Positions 53,044 through 61,938 of a stretch of DNA of 64,000 bases are shown piece after piece (the first letter of the stretch is position 1; each line of letters opens with the position of its first letter). The position numbers were made by a program, and so were the translations under genes. The notes below the pieces were generated by a model. The model was given only the letters and a program-made list of their open reading frames with translations. It was not told the DNA's origin and did not search any database. This DNA comes from Lachnospiraceae bacterium (GTDB lineage: Bacteria > Bacillota > Clostridia > Lachnospirales > Lachnospiraceae), in NCBI GenBank assembly GCA_029071325.1, contig JAIEAP010000002.1, positions 51,481 through 115,480 of the forward strand, read 5' to 3'.

Positions 53044-54369
53044 ATGGCAAAGAAAGACAGTAAAGCGGGGCGGGGAAGCAGGAAAATGATGTTTGGCACG
53101 GTGGGGATACTGATGATACCGTTACTGATCATGGGAATTGTTGCATCCGTCATTATGTTCCTGGTGCAGAGCGGCGCGCTTGATGCATTGGTGGGCAGCA
53201 TTTTGGTGTTTGCAGTGCTGGTGGTCAATATCGTGGTATTCCTGCTGCTGATGAGAATTGTGTCCGGCAAGCTTCACACGATTCTGGGGAGTGTGGAACA
53301 GATTGCAGACGGAACATTGAATATGGGTGAGATGAAGCTTGCCGAGCGGGGCGGCGAATTGGGCAATGCCATGCGTTCCGTCAATGAACTGATGCGCAGC
53401 TTTGCGCAGATCGTTACGGGAATCCGGCGGGCGACAGAAGAACTGGATGAAGTATCTAAGACGTTTGGAGAATCCTTCGACAGTATGACGACTGCCATGA
53501 CTATGGTGGACGGGGACATCGATATGATCACGCGCAATACGTTGTCCCAGGAGGAGAAAACGGAGTTGATGCGGCAGAAGATCCAGGATATCAGTACAGG
53601 TATCGATGTCATTGCCGACAATATTGCCAGTCTGACAGAGAGTGCAGGTAAGATGCGCGCATGCAACGAATCTGCCGAACATATTATGGGAGAACTGGTG
53701 CAGATCAGCACGCAGAACCGTGAATCGATCACGGCGGTCATGGATCAGACCGATAAGACGAATCAGTCGGCGCTGCAGATACGCACCGCAACCGAGATCA
53801 TTGCGGGGATTGCAGAGCAGACCAACCTGTTGGCGTTAAATGCCAGTATCGAGGCGGCGAGAGCAGGCGAGCAGGGGAAGGGATTTGCAGTTGTGGCGGA
53901 AGAGATCCGTACGCTGGCCGACCAGTCCAGAGAATCTTCAGAGCAGATCAATAATATTGTCAATGAACTGATTCAAAATTCCAATATCAGTGTGGACATT
54001 ACAGGAAAGGTATCTCAGGCTTTTGAGCGGCAGAATGAGAAGATCGGACAGACGGAGGAAATATTTACTTCGCTGAATGAGGAGATTGCAAATGTGGGAA
54101 TATCCATTCGTGGCATCGGCCTGGAGGTACAGGGACTGAGCGAGCACAAGGGAGCCATGGATCTGCAGATTGAGACTCTGACGGAAGCAGCAGCCTCCAA
54201 TACAGAAAATGCCAAAGAGACGCTGGATGCTGTGGGCGAATTTGGTGCGCTGGTAGATGAATGCAAGAAGTCTACGGATCATATTACTTCTGTTTCTGCG
54301 GATCTTGTAGACCATATACGCAGATTCAATCTTTCGAACTTCAAAGAGCATGCGGAGCAAAAGTTCTAG
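53044..54369 (+). CDS. Methyl-accepting chemotaxis protein without extracellular sensor
   Basis: A 441-residue chemoreceptor-type protein. Two close hydrophobic helices (about 18-40 and 52-74) leave almost no extracellular loop, followed by a HAMP-like region (about 75-125) and the signalling coiled coil with tip [20 protein letters not shown] and [17 protein letters not shown]. It probably senses an intracellular or membrane state, or lost its sensor. It starts after GGAGGG and is 24 bp from the amylase stop. Confidence 0.9.
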   Translation: MAKKDSKAGRGSRKMMFGTVGILMIPLLIMGIVASVIMFLVQSGALDALVGSILVFAVLVVNIVVFLLLMRIVSGKLHTILGSVEQIADGTLNMGEMKLAERGGELGNAMRSVNELMRSFAQIVTGIRRATEELDEVSKTFGESFDSMTTAMTMVDGDIDMITRNTLSQEEKTELMRQKIQDISTGIDVIADNIASLTESAGKMRACNESAEHIMGELVQISTQNRESITAVMDQTDKTNQSALQIRTATEIIAGIAEQTNLLALNASIEAARAGEQGKGFAVVAEEIRTLADQSRESSEQINNIVNELIQNSNISVDITGKVSQAFERQNEKIGQTEEIFTSLNEEIANVGISIRGIGLEVQGLSEHKGAMDLQIETLTEAAASNTENAKETLDAVGEFGALVDECKKSTDHITSVSADLVDHIRRFNLSNFKEHAEQKF

Positions 54370-54411
54370 GCGGTGAAAACATGCAGAATAGTTACATAAT
54401 GTAAGTGTACG

Positions 54412-54444
54412 AAGGCGTAAGGGCGGATAGGCTGCTTACGCCTT
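54412..54444 (+). terminator. Hairpin between chemoreceptor and antiporter genes
   Basis: AAGGCGTAAG (54412-54421) pairs perfectly with CTTACGCCTT (54435-54444) around a 13-base loop. Only three T residues follow, so it may be a weak terminator or an attenuator ahead of the antiporter gene at 54470. Confidence 0.5.
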
Positions 54445-54469
54445 TGATGTCTTAGGAAGAGAGGAATTT

Positions 54470-56065
54470 ATGGCATATTATCTTTTGCTGGTGGCAGTTG
54501 TGATACTGCTGTGTCTGTTCCTAAACAAGATGACCAACAAGCTGGGAATTCCCATGCTGCTGCTGTACATTCTGTTGGGCATGTTGTTTGGGACAGACGG
54601 AATCTTGAAGATTCCCTTCGACAATTTTGAAATGGCGGAGAGAATCTGCACGGTAAGCCTGATTTTTATCATGTTTTACGGCGGTTTTGGAACAAACTGG
54701 AAGCAGGCGAAGAAGGTGGCAGTGCAGGCATCTATGCTCTCGACACTGGGCGTAGTGCTGACTGCTGTGCTGACCGGTTTATTCTGTCACTTTATTCTGC
54801 GGTTTGCATGGATGGAGAGCCTGTTGATCGGGGCGGTTATCGGTTCCACCGATGCAGCTTCGGTATTTGCAATTCTGCGTTCCAAGCGGCTGAATTTAAA
54901 GGATAATACGGCATCATTATTGGAAGTGGAGAGTGGAAGCAATGATCCCTGTGCCTATATGATGACAGTCCTGATTCTGTCCATGATGAGTGGGACGGAT
55001 GATGGCGTGGGTATGCTGGGGATGGTGGCGCTTCAGATTCTCTGCGGTGTGGCGGCAGGCATACTGGCAGCCATGGCGGCAGGATTTGTGTTAAACAGGA
55101 TGCGGCTGGATTACGAGGGACTTGACCTGATCCTGGTATTCAGTATGGTGCTGATGGGTTATGCAGGGGCAGAGGTTATAGGCGGCAACGGTTACCTGAG
55201 CGTGTATATTGCAGGTATCCTGCTGGGCAACCGCTCACTGCAGAATAAGAAGGCTTTGGTACATTTTTTTGACGGAATTACAGGGTTGATGCAGATTTTG
55301 ATATTTTTCATGCTGGGTCTGCTGGCGAATCCCTCCAGCTTGCCGGCGATACTGCCTTATGGTCTTGCGGTGGCGGTGTTCCTGACACTGGTGGCGCGTC
55401 CGGCAGCGGTATTTGCCATTCTGACGCCTTTTCGGTGTAGCATGCGCCAGATGCTCCTGGTATCGGCAGCGGGACTGAGAGGAGCCGCCTCCATTGTATT
55501 TGCCATATTGGCAGTGGTGAGTCCCGCCTATACGAAGTACGATATCTTCCATATTGTGATTTTTATCGTACTGTTTTCTATTGCGCTGCAGGGGACGCTG
55601 CTTCCCATGCTGGCGCGAAAGCTTGATATGCTGGATGAGAATTCAGACGTTATGCGTACATTCAGCGATTACTCGGATGAGCTTCCAGTAGAATTCGTGA
55701 AAGTATCGGTCCGGGAAGGGCATCCCTGGGCAAATCGCAGAGTCAGAGAAATCGAGACGCTGCCGGATCTGCTGTTGGTATTGATCATCCGGGGAGACAA
55801 ACGATTGGTGCCCCGGGGCAATACAATGGTTCAGGAGGGGGATAAGATCGTCTTGAGCGCGCTGGCTCCGGAGGAACATCTGGGGGTATGCCTGACGGAA
55901 CTTGAGGTGGATAAGAACTGCCCCTGGATTGACAAGCCGCTGTCCAAAGTGCGCATGGAGGAAGAGAAGCTGGTACTGCTGTTAAAGAGGGAGGATAAGG
56001 TGGTGATACCTAACGGGGATACGGTGATACGGGAGAATGATATTCTGGTCATTGGGCATGTGTAA
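54470..56065 (+). CDS. CPA1-type K+(Na+)/H+ antiporter with two RCK_C domains
   Basis: A 531-residue antiporter. About 12 helices cover residues 1-395, including GSTDAASVFAILR with the ion-binding acidic residue and LEVESGSNDPCAYM. The C-terminal cytoplasmic part holds two RCK_C/TrkA_C units (about 405-465 and 470-531). This layout matches NhaP2/CvrA-like and CpaA antiporters; in CpaA the RCK_C binds cyclic di-AMP, so a nucleotide or ion may gate this one too (inference). Start after GAAGAGAGG. Confidence 0.9.
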   Translation: MAYYLLLVAVVILLCLFLNKMTNKLGIPMLLLYILLGMLFGTDGILKIPFDNFEMAERICTVSLIFIMFYGGFGTNWKQAKKVAVQASMLSTLGVVLTAVLTGLFCHFILRFAWMESLLIGAVIGSTDAASVFAILRSKRLNLKDNTASLLEVESGSNDPCAYMMTVLILSMMSGTDDGVGMLGMVALQILCGVAAGILAAMAAGFVLNRMRLDYEGLDLILVFSMVLMGYAGAEVIGGNGYLSVYIAGILLGNRSLQNKKALVHFFDGITGLMQILIFFMLGLLANPSSLPAILPYGLAVAVFLTLVARPAAVFAILTPFRCSMRQMLLVSAAGLRGAASIVFAILAVVSPAYTKYDIFHIVIFIVLFSIALQGTLLPMLARKLDMLDENSDVMRTFSDYSDELPVEFVKVSVREGHPWANRRVREIETLPDLLLVLIIRGDKRLVPRGNTMVQEGDKIVLSALAPEEHLGVCLTELEVDKNCPWIDKPLSKVRMEEEKLVLLLKREDKVVIPNGDTVIRENDILVIGHV

Positions 56066-56133
56066 ATTGCACAATCATGCGCCGTTTGATATTGTGAATT
56101 ACTGATGAAAATCGCGGATTTTTACAATCAACA

Positions 56134-56163
56134 CTGACATTTACCGGTACATAGTGTTACAAT
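56134..56163 (+). promoter_or_regulatory. Promoter of the carD-family gene
   Basis: CTGACA (56134-56139), 18-bp spacer, TACAAT (56158-56163). Both boxes are 5 of 6. Leader of about 50 bases. Confidence 0.6.
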
Positions 56164-56220
56164 ATAAAGGAATCGTGGGCTTGATGGCTGTTCGCAGCCA
56201 GAAACAGGAGTGTGTATAGG

Positions 56221-56727
56221 ATGTATAAAATCGGCGATTTTGTGGTGCATGGTACGAATGGTGTATGTGAGGTTGAAAATATCGGAACTCTGGAGGATAT
56301 GGGGATGCCCAAGGGGAGGCTGTATTATACGCTCCATCCCTGTTATAGTGAGCAGAGCAGGGTATTTACCGCAGTGGAGAATCCCAAAGTGGTAATCCGT
56401 CCGGTGCTGACGAGACCGGAAGCCCAGGCTCTCATAGACGAGATGCCCCAAATTGAGTATTTGTGGATCAAGGATGAGAAGCAGCGTGAGAGTGAGTACC
56501 GTGAGGCATTGCACAAGTGCGACTGCCGTGAACTGGTGAGGATCATTAAGACGATATATGTGCACCAGAAGAAGCGGATTGAGGAGGGGAAGAAGGTTAC
56601 CAGCATAGATGATAAGTATTTCCATCTGGCGGAAGATAATCTCTATGGAGAGCTGGCTTTTCCTCTGAAAATGGAGAAGGAAGATGTGAAAAAATATATT
56701 ATACAACGGATCGCTTTGGAAGAGTGA
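56221..56727 (+). CDS. CarD-family RNA polymerase-binding regulator
   Basis: A 168-residue CarD/CdnL-type protein that stabilises open promoter complexes. The N-terminal RNAP-interacting domain begins YKIGDFVVHGTNGVCEVENI, and the C-terminal part is helical and basic with conserved acid pairs (ELVRIIKTIYVHQKKR, LYGELAFPLKMEKEDV). The ATG at 56221 is favoured by spacing from CAGGAG; a GTG at 56212 is too close. It has its own promoter and a strong terminator. Confidence 0.9.
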   Translation: MYKIGDFVVHGTNGVCEVENIGTLEDMGMPKGRLYYTLHPCYSEQSRVFTAVENPKVVIRPVLTRPEAQALIDEMPQIEYLWIKDEKQRESEYREALHKCDCRELVRIIKTIYVHQKKRIEEGKKVTSIDDKYFHLAEDNLYGELAFPLKMEKEDVKKYIIQRIALEE

Positions 56728-56733
56728 CGTTTG

Positions 56734-56793
56734 AAAGCCCCGTCTGTACCGGATGTTTCCCGCACAGGAAAGTTCCGGCGCAGACGGGGTTTT
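56734..56793 (+). terminator. Rho-independent terminator of the carD-family gene
   Basis: CCCCGTCTG (56738-56746) pairs with CAGACGGGG (56781-56789), with further pairing TACCGG/CCGG inside, followed by TTTT. The next element starts on the last T. Confidence 0.85.
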
Positions 56794-56967
56794 AACTGTT
56801 CAGAACCACCAGGCCGCAGACGTGCCAGCGTTGCTGTCACACGCCTCTAAAGAGGCTTATGTCTGCGGCTGGCAGGGTTATCACCCTCATGGAAATGGAA
56901 ATTCAGCCCGTTTCCAATAAATTGGAACGGTCTGATTTTCCATTTCCATGGGGTTCTGAACAGTTAC
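56793..56967. repeat. 175-bp multi-hairpin inverted-repeat element
   Basis: Perfect 15-bp ends, TAACTGTTCAGAACC (56793-56807) and its complement (56952-56966). Between them are two further stems. The first pairs CCGCAGAC with GTCTGCGG and encloses GCCTCT-AA-AGAGGC; the second pairs ATGGAAATGG with CCATTTCCAT and encloses CCGTTTCCAAT against ATTGGAACGG. The folded form is a cloverleaf. It contains no gene and sits between a terminator and the sigma factor promoter. The ends resemble the hairpin at 41548. Confidence 0.85.
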
Positions 56968-57003
56968 AAAAAATTTTTATAGGATGCAACAGATGGGATT
57001 TTT

Positions 57004-57045
57004 TTGACACTATATCTATGAGACTGATAAAATGCTACGCGTAGA
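57004..57045 (+). promoter_or_regulatory. Promoter and palindrome ahead of ECF sigma gene
   Basis: TTGACA (57004-57009), 18-bp spacer, TAAAAT (57028-57033), a housekeeping-type promoter. A perfect 10-bp palindrome CTACGCGTAG (57036-57045) lies at the expected transcription start and might bind a regulator. Confidence 0.6.
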
Positions 57046-57061
57046 TAAATGAGGTGAAGTT

Positions 57062-57571
57062 ATGGAACAGGAGCTGCAGTTGGTGGAGCGTGCCAGAGCC
57101 GGTGATACAGAGGCTTTTGCAATGATCTATGAGCAGGTATATCAGGATATGTACCGGTTTGCGTTATATATTCTAAAAGATCATCACGATGCACAGGATG
57201 TGGTCAGTGACACGGTGGCAGATGCTTTTGCTGCGATGGGGAAGCTGCGCCGCAGTGAGGCATTCCGGGGCTGGATATTCAAGATACTTACCAATAAATG
57301 TAAGCGTAAGTTAAAAGAATATGTTGACCGTCCGGGAGAACTGACGGAGGATATGCCGGAACAGACAGGCCGGAGAGGTATGGATGAGCATGCAGCGGTG
57401 CGCAGTCTTTTCTTTTCCCTGGCGGAGGAGGAACGCATCATTATAGCCATGCATCTTTTCGGCGGTTACAGCAGCCGGGAAATGGCATCCATGCTGCATA
57501 TGAATGAAAATACGATACGTTCTAAGGAGAGCCGCGCCCTTAAGAAAATGGCGCAAAGCTACTGGGATTAG
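57062..57571 (+). CDS. ECF-type sigma-70 factor
   Basis: A 169-residue alternative sigma factor. Region 2: DTEAFAMIYEQVYQDMYRFALYILKDHHDAQDVVSDTVADAF. Region 4: EERIIIAMHLFGGYSSREMASMLHMNENTIRSKESRALKKM, with the HTH. The length is normal for ECF sigma factors. GAGGTGAAG precedes the ATG. The next gene starts a few bases after its stop and encodes a membrane protein with a cytoplasmic N part, the usual place for the anti-sigma factor. Confidence 0.93.
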   Translation: MEQELQLVERARAGDTEAFAMIYEQVYQDMYRFALYILKDHHDAQDVVSDTVADAFAAMGKLRRSEAFRGWIFKILTNKCKRKLKEYVDRPGELTEDMPEQTGRRGMDEHAAVRSLFFSLAEEERIIIAMHLFGGYSSREMASMLHMNENTIRSKESRALKKMAQSYWD

Positions 57572-57583
57572 GAGGTGGATACC

Positions 57584-59653
57584 GTGGATGAGAGAGATAT
57601 GTTAAAGCAGATCAGGCAGTCGGCGGAGCAGGTGGATATTCCGGATGCATTGTATCCGGATGCTGTGGAACAGCGGCTGCGGGAACAGCAGAAGAATGGC
57701 GGATCGAAGAAGGCTTCACGTTTTCGCCGTAATGTGAGGAGATGGGGGCAGCTTGCAGCCGCATTGGCATTGGTGGTATGTGCAGGGGCAGTTTTTGCAG
57801 TGACGCAGATGGTGCCGCATCAGGAACTTGATAATATGTCCGATACCGCGCCGGAAGCAGCGGATCAGAACGGGATGTCATACAATTTGGCGCCCGAGGT
57901 TCACCAGGAGCACAGCCGCATAGAGGAAATGGGCGATATGTACCATCTTGCAGACGGCTACGGTGAAGTATACGCAATGCTGGGCAGGCAGTACTTCCGG
58001 GATGTGGTGGAGCGATTTTATGATGGTTTCCGGTATGACAGCGACATGAAGGAATATGAAAATAGCAGTGGAGCAGATGGCGCGGTAGCAAGTCCGGGTT
58101 CGGCGGTCAGTGAGGATGTTTTTTTCGGTGAAAAAAATGATTTCTCCGATACTAATGTGGTGACGGAAGGCGTGGATGAGGGAGATACGGTCAAGACGGA
58201 CGGAGATTATATTTATACCATCGAAAACGACCGGATCGTCATTACGGATATCCGGGACGGCGCATTAGAAAAGCTGACTGAGATTATGCCGGATCAGACG
58301 GCTCCTGCAGATGATTTCCGGGAGCTGTATGTGCAAAAAGATGTGCTGTTGCTGGTATTGCAGTCCACAGACAGCTCCATGGGGGCAGGTAGGAGTGAAT
58401 CCACGTCAGTGTCGTATACAGATGATATATATTACTGGGATCCGGGTGAATGCAGCACAACGGTCATCGCGTATGATATTTCTGACAGAAGGAAGCCGGT
58501 AGAGCTGGGACGCATGACCCAGGACGGAAGCTACGAGACATCCCGCCGGATTGGAGATACGTTTTATCTGTTTACTTATTATAACCTCGAGATGCCGGAT
58601 GTGGCTCCCTGGAATGCAACCCGTGGGGAATATCTGGGAGAATGGCTGCCAATGATCAACGGTGCCGTAATTGGCAGCGACGATATCTATCTGCCCGAGG
58701 AGGGGGAAAGAGGACTGGTGATTTCTTCTGTTGACATATCAGATCCCGGCAAGACGCAGGATTCCCTGTTTATCGTGGACGGAGGAGCCGAAGTCTATAT
58801 GGCGCAGGATGCGTTGTATCTGTACCGTTCCGTTTATAACGGAGGAAGCAAGACCCAGATCGCGGCATTTGGGCTGCTGGAAGACGGCTGTATTGAGCCG
58901 ATGGGAAGTAATGCTGTGAAAGGCAGTGTGCGGGATACGTTCGCCATCAATGAACACGACGGATATCTGCGGGTGCTGACCAGTGACTGGACAGACGGCG
59001 AGGACGTGAATCGTCTCTATATTCTGGATCAGAATATGCAGCTTGCAGGCAGCATCGGCGGCATTGCGCCGGGGGAAGAAATTTATGCGGCGCGCTTTTT
59101 CGGCGACATCGGTTACTTTGTAACTTATCGCAATACAGATCCGTTGTTTACCGTGGACCTGTCGGATCCAAGGCACCCTGAAATCATAGGGGAACTTAAG
59201 GTTACGGGGTTTTCCGAGTACCTGCATTTCTGGGATGGGGAGCATCTGGTGGGCATCGGTTATGAGACGGACCCGGAAAGCGGAAGGCGTGAGGGTGTGA
59301 AGCTGTCCATGTTCAATATCAGCGATCCGGCAAATGTGACGGAGGAGGCGAAGTATGTCCTGTCCACAGAAGATTACAGCAATGCTTTGTATGCGTACAA
59401 GGAGGTGCTCATAGCACCCGGCAGGAATCTCATAGGGTTTGCCTCCGAATCCTATGAGGAAGACGAGGTGCAGTACAATGTATTTTCCTATGAGGACGGC
59501 AGCTTCGTGCCAAAGCTTAAGGAAGAGATCCGCAGTATGTATAACTCCAGAGGGCTTTACAGCGGGAATATCCTGTATCTGGTTCTCGGATATGATGGCA
59601 TCCGTTCCTATGATATGGACAATGGATATGCGTTTGTGAAAGAACGGGAGTAA
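57584..59653 (+). CDS. Membrane protein with extracellular beta-propeller, candidate anti-sigma factor
   Basis: A 689-residue single-pass protein. The first ~50 residues are cytoplasmic (acidic/basic, DMLKQIRQSAEQVDIPDAL) and could bind the sigma factor; a membrane helix at about 57-77 (QLAAALALVVCAGAVFAVT) follows. The large extracellular part resembles the C-terminal beta-propeller family (Beta_propel), with GVDEGDTVKTDGDYIYTI and repeated blades ending SDPRHPEIIGELKVTGFSEYLHFW. GTG at 57584 is 8 bp after AGGAGG (57570-57575), so I prefer it to the GTG at 57575. It lacks a classical zinc-binding HxxxCxxC anti-sigma motif. The anti-sigma role is inferred from position and topology. Confidence 0.85.
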   Translation: MDERDMLKQIRQSAEQVDIPDALYPDAVEQRLREQQKNGGSKKASRFRRNVRRWGQLAAALALVVCAGAVFAVTQMVPHQELDNMSDTAPEAADQNGMSYNLAPEVHQEHSRIEEMGDMYHLADGYGEVYAMLGRQYFRDVVERFYDGFRYDSDMKEYENSSGADGAVASPGSAVSEDVFFGEKNDFSDTNVVTEGVDEGDTVKTDGDYIYTIENDRIVITDIRDGALEKLTEIMPDQTAPADDFRELYVQKDVLLLVLQSTDSSMGAGRSESTSVSYTDDIYYWDPGECSTTVIAYDISDRRKPVELGRMTQDGSYETSRRIGDTFYLFTYYNLEMPDVAPWNATRGEYLGEWLPMINGAVIGSDDIYLPEEGERGLVISSVDISDPGKTQDSLFIVDGGAEVYMAQDALYLYRSVYNGGSKTQIAAFGLLEDGCIEPMGSNAVKGSVRDTFAINEHDGYLRVLTSDWTDGEDVNRLYILDQNMQLAGSIGGIAPGEEIYAARFFGDIGYFVTYRNTDPLFTVDLSDPRHPEIIGELKVTGFSEYLHFWDGEHLVGIGYETDPESGRREGVKLSMFNISDPANVTEEAKYVLSTEDYSNALYAYKEVLIAPGRNLIGFASESYEEDEVQYNVFSYEDGSFVPKLKEEIRSMYNSRGLYSGNILYLVLGYDGIRSYDMDNGYAFVKERE

Positions 59654-59659
59654 AAGTAC

Positions 59660-59709
59660 TTCTCAAACCGTTTTCTTTGTGCAATAATAGTACAGAGAAA
59701 ACGGTTTTT
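59660..59709 (+). promoter_or_regulatory. Promoter inside terminator-like hairpin before the NYN gene
   Basis: AAACCGTTTTCT (59665-59676) pairs perfectly with AGAAAACGGTTT (59696-59707), and T residues continue to 59709, as in an intrinsic terminator for the beta-propeller gene. Between the arms lies an extended -10-like TGC-AATAAT (59680-59688) with TTCTCA (59660-59665) 17 bp upstream. The ribosome site GGGAGG follows directly. Confidence 0.6.
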
Positions 59710-59724
59710 GGGAGGAAGCGAGAA

Positions 59725-60513
59725 ATGAGTGAAGAGCATAAGATTGCAGTATTGATCGATGCGGAGAATGTGTCTAATAAATATGTGAAGCTGATCATGG
59801 ATGAGGTGAGCAATTATGGGATTGCCACATACAAAAGAGTGTACGGCGATTACGCGAATCCCAGCGTGTCCGCGTGGATGAAGAACCTGCAGGAATATGC
59901 GCTGACTCCTGCGCTGCAGTGCAATTATACATCGGGCAAGAGCGCATCCGATACGGCGCTGATCATTGATGCCATGGATATTCTGTATTCCGGGAATGTA
60001 AGTTGTTTCTGCCTGGTGTCTTCGGACAGTGACTTTACCAAGCTCGCCATGCGCTTAAAGGAAGCGGGCATGATGGTGATCGGAATGGGAGAGGAGAAGA
60101 CGCCCAAGGCTTTTGTGGCGGCGTGTGAGACCTTTAAATTCCTGGATCTTCTGTACCGCAAAGAAGAAGAGGTGGAGAAGGCGGCTGCTGCCGCTGCCAG
60201 GAGCGGGGCGAAAAAGGAAAGCGCTCAGACCCAGAAGAATGCCGCAGCAGAGGATAACAGTATTCCAAAGCTGGCAGATATTGAGCGGGAGGTGTATTCT
60301 ATTATCCGCACTCACGCGGAGGAGGACGGCTGGATCAATATTTCCGAGCTGGGCATCAATCTGGGCAAGCGGGTGCCGGGGTTTGATCCGAGAAATTACC
60401 AGTGCAGCAAACTGTCTACACTGCTGGTAAGATTTAAGAATATAGAGATCAATACGGTGGAGAATCCCCACAACAAATTCCTGAAGATTGTGTATGCGAA
60501 GCTGAAGGAGTAG
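59725..60513 (+). CDS. NYN (LabA/DUF88-like) nuclease-type domain with LOTUS/OST-HTH domain
   Basis: A 262-residue cytoplasmic protein. Residues about 5-150 are a NYN domain: AVLIDAENVSNKY, SGKSASDTALIIDAMD, and LVSSDSDFTKLA contribute the acidic active-site residues of PIN-like RNases. A short Ala/Lys-rich linker leads to a LOTUS/OST-HTH domain (about 187-262, LADIEREVYSIIRTHAEEDGWINISELG), which binds RNA in other systems. It is probably an RNA-processing or RNA-decay factor. Start at 59725 after GGGAGG. Confidence 0.9.
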   Translation: MSEEHKIAVLIDAENVSNKYVKLIMDEVSNYGIATYKRVYGDYANPSVSAWMKNLQEYALTPALQCNYTSGKSASDTALIIDAMDILYSGNVSCFCLVSSDSDFTKLAMRLKEAGMMVIGMGEEKTPKAFVAACETFKFLDLLYRKEEEVEKAAAAAARSGAKKESAQTQKNAAAEDNSIPKLADIEREVYSIIRTHAEEDGWINISELGINLGKRVPGFDPRNYQCSKLSTLLVRFKNIEINTVENPHNKFLKIVYAKLKE

Positions 60514-60563
60514 TGAGAAAATAAGGAAGAAATGTTGTGATGAATACAATATGCTGACAAAAC

Positions 60564-60602
60564 AAAAAGTGGGAAGCTTGATTTTCAAGCTTCCCACTTT
60601 TT
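60564..60602. terminator. Strong bidirectional terminator
   Basis: An 18-bp perfect stem (60564-60581 with 60585-60602) around a 3-base loop has A5 at the left and T5 at the right, so it works in both directions. It ends the NYN-LOTUS gene and marks the end of the core chromosomal block. Confidence 0.93.
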
Positions 60603-60633
60603 AACTCAATGCGGAAGATGCGCAGTGAACAAA

Positions 60634-60680
60634 AATGAGAAAAGTATTGAAAATAAAGTGTTTTCAATGCTTTTCTCATT
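60634..60680. terminator. Convergent terminator at the integrase 3' side
   Basis: A 20-bp stem with one G-U pair (60634-60653 with 60661-60680, 7-base loop) and AT-rich outer ends. It follows the integrase stop on the minus strand. Confidence 0.6.
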
Positions 60681-60714
60681 CGCAAAATAAAATATGGGGC
60701 AAAAATGGGGCAAA

Positions 60715-61827
60715 TTATAAAATTATTACTGAGTTTAGCCGCTCTCGATCCTTTTCTTTTTGCCGCTCGGTGATGTGCAAATACACATCTCTAGTCACGT
60801 TGCTATTTTCATGGCCAACGCGCCGGGTAATCACATCTAAGGGAACTCCGGCTTCCGCCATAAGTGAGACATGAGTATGCCGCATGACATGTGTCGTGAT
60901 CTTACGACCAAGTGTGCGCATGGAAACTTCGCCCAGATATTTATTGTAGGCATAATAATCAAGATGTCCTCCGTTTACACCACACATAAATAAATCAGCA
61001 TCATATCCGTACTTAAGTTTACCAGACAAAGTATGCTTACGGATTTCTCTGCAGAGTTTTTCTAACTCTGGCTGCATGTATATTTCGCGGTTGGAACAAG
61101 CTGTTTTAGGCGGAGTAACAACTTTATTTACCGCATCGTATGTCTTTGTAACGGAAATAACCTTATTTTCGAAGTCCACATCACTCATATGAAGAGCAAT
61201 AGCTTCGCCACAACGCATGCCGGATAATACAGTCAATTCTGATAAATATCGCCACTTCGTTACAGTCATAGCATCAAGGAGCTTTTTCAAGTCTCCAGCT
61301 TCTAGAAATTTGTTCCGGAGTCTTTCTTTTTTCTCCTTGTTATTCAGTGGCTTTATTTTATCCAGATAACGTATGTCTGAAATATAGTCATTCTCATACC
61401 CCCAGCGGATAAGCGCTTTAAAACGGGAAAGACGCTCATTGAAAGTTCCGGGAGATTCATTCTGCGCCAGGAATCGATCTTTAACATACGCAGCGCTTAA
61501 TTGTGATACTAGGGTAGATTCGCCCAGAAGCCGCATGATGGTGTTAGCCGCATGATAGTTCCGGGAGTAGGTAGACTTGGTGACGGTGACGAGCTGGCTC
61601 TTGCGATATAGTTCTATAAGCTCCGAAAGACGTAAATTCGTATTATTCGTTTGAGCAGACAGTAGTTTTGCGCTTATCTTGTCCGCGAGAGCCGCCTGTG
61701 CTTGTTTACGGGTGGCGGCAGTATTTTTGTCTAGAGTGATGGAAACTTTCTTCTGCTTTCCAGTCATAGGGTCCGTGTAGCGTTCGGCGAATCTCACTTT
61801 CCCATTTGGTAAGTCTTCAGACCACAT
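60715..61827 (-). CDS. Tyrosine recombinase / integrase
   Basis: A 370-residue site-specific recombinase. The N-terminal part has an AP2-like arm-binding segment (RFAERYTDPMTGKQKKVSITL) and a core-binding SAM-like helix domain. The catalytic domain has Arg in SGMRCGEAIAL, His-x-x-Arg in HVMRHTHVS, His in VGHENSNVT and the nucleophile Tyr in RDVYLHI. AAGGAGG precedes the ATG on the minus strand. It most likely integrated the element at the adjacent attachment site. Confidence 0.94.
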   Translation of the reverse strand: MWSEDLPNGKVRFAERYTDPMTGKQKKVSITLDKNTAATRKQAQAALADKISAKLLSAQTNNTNLRLSELIELYRKSQLVTVTKSTYSRNYHAANTIMRLLGESTLVSQLSAAYVKDRFLAQNESPGTFNERLSRFKALIRWGYENDYISDIRYLDKIKPLNNKEKKERLRNKFLEAGDLKKLLDAMTVTKWRYLSELTVLSGMRCGEAIALHMSDVDFENKVISVTKTYDAVNKVVTPPKTACSNREIYMQPELEKLCREIRKHTLSGKLKYGYDADLFMCGVNGGHLDYYAYNKYLGEVSMRTLGRKITTHVMRHTHVSLMAEAGVPLDVITRRVGHENSNVTRDVYLHITERQKEKDRERLNSVIIL

Positions 61828-61885
61828 AACTCATCCTCCTTTGTTTTTTATGATTACTGAGAATAGTTTTTTCAGAGAATTACAA

Positions 61886-61922
61886 CCGCTCCCAGTGACA
61901 TCATCGCTGGGAGCGGCTTTTT
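61886..61922. terminator. Hairpin with T-tract between TM2 and integrase genes
   Basis: CCGCTCCCAG (61886-61895) pairs perfectly with CTGGGAGCGG (61907-61916), then CTTTTT on the plus strand. It sits downstream of the minus-strand TM2 gene, whose own T-tract on that strand is poor (TTGTAATT). Confidence 0.6.
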
Positions 61923-61938
61923 ATACTCTGTATATACA

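Noticed and set aside
54370..54469. A cyclic di-AMP riboswitch ahead of the antiporter
   Set aside because: The leader is under 100 bases with a single simple hairpin and lacks the conserved ydaO core; too short to support the call.
56734..56967. Whole 56734-56967 region as one structured RNA
   Set aside because: The first hairpin is a normal terminator with a T-tract, and the second structure has its own closed ends, so I keep them separate.
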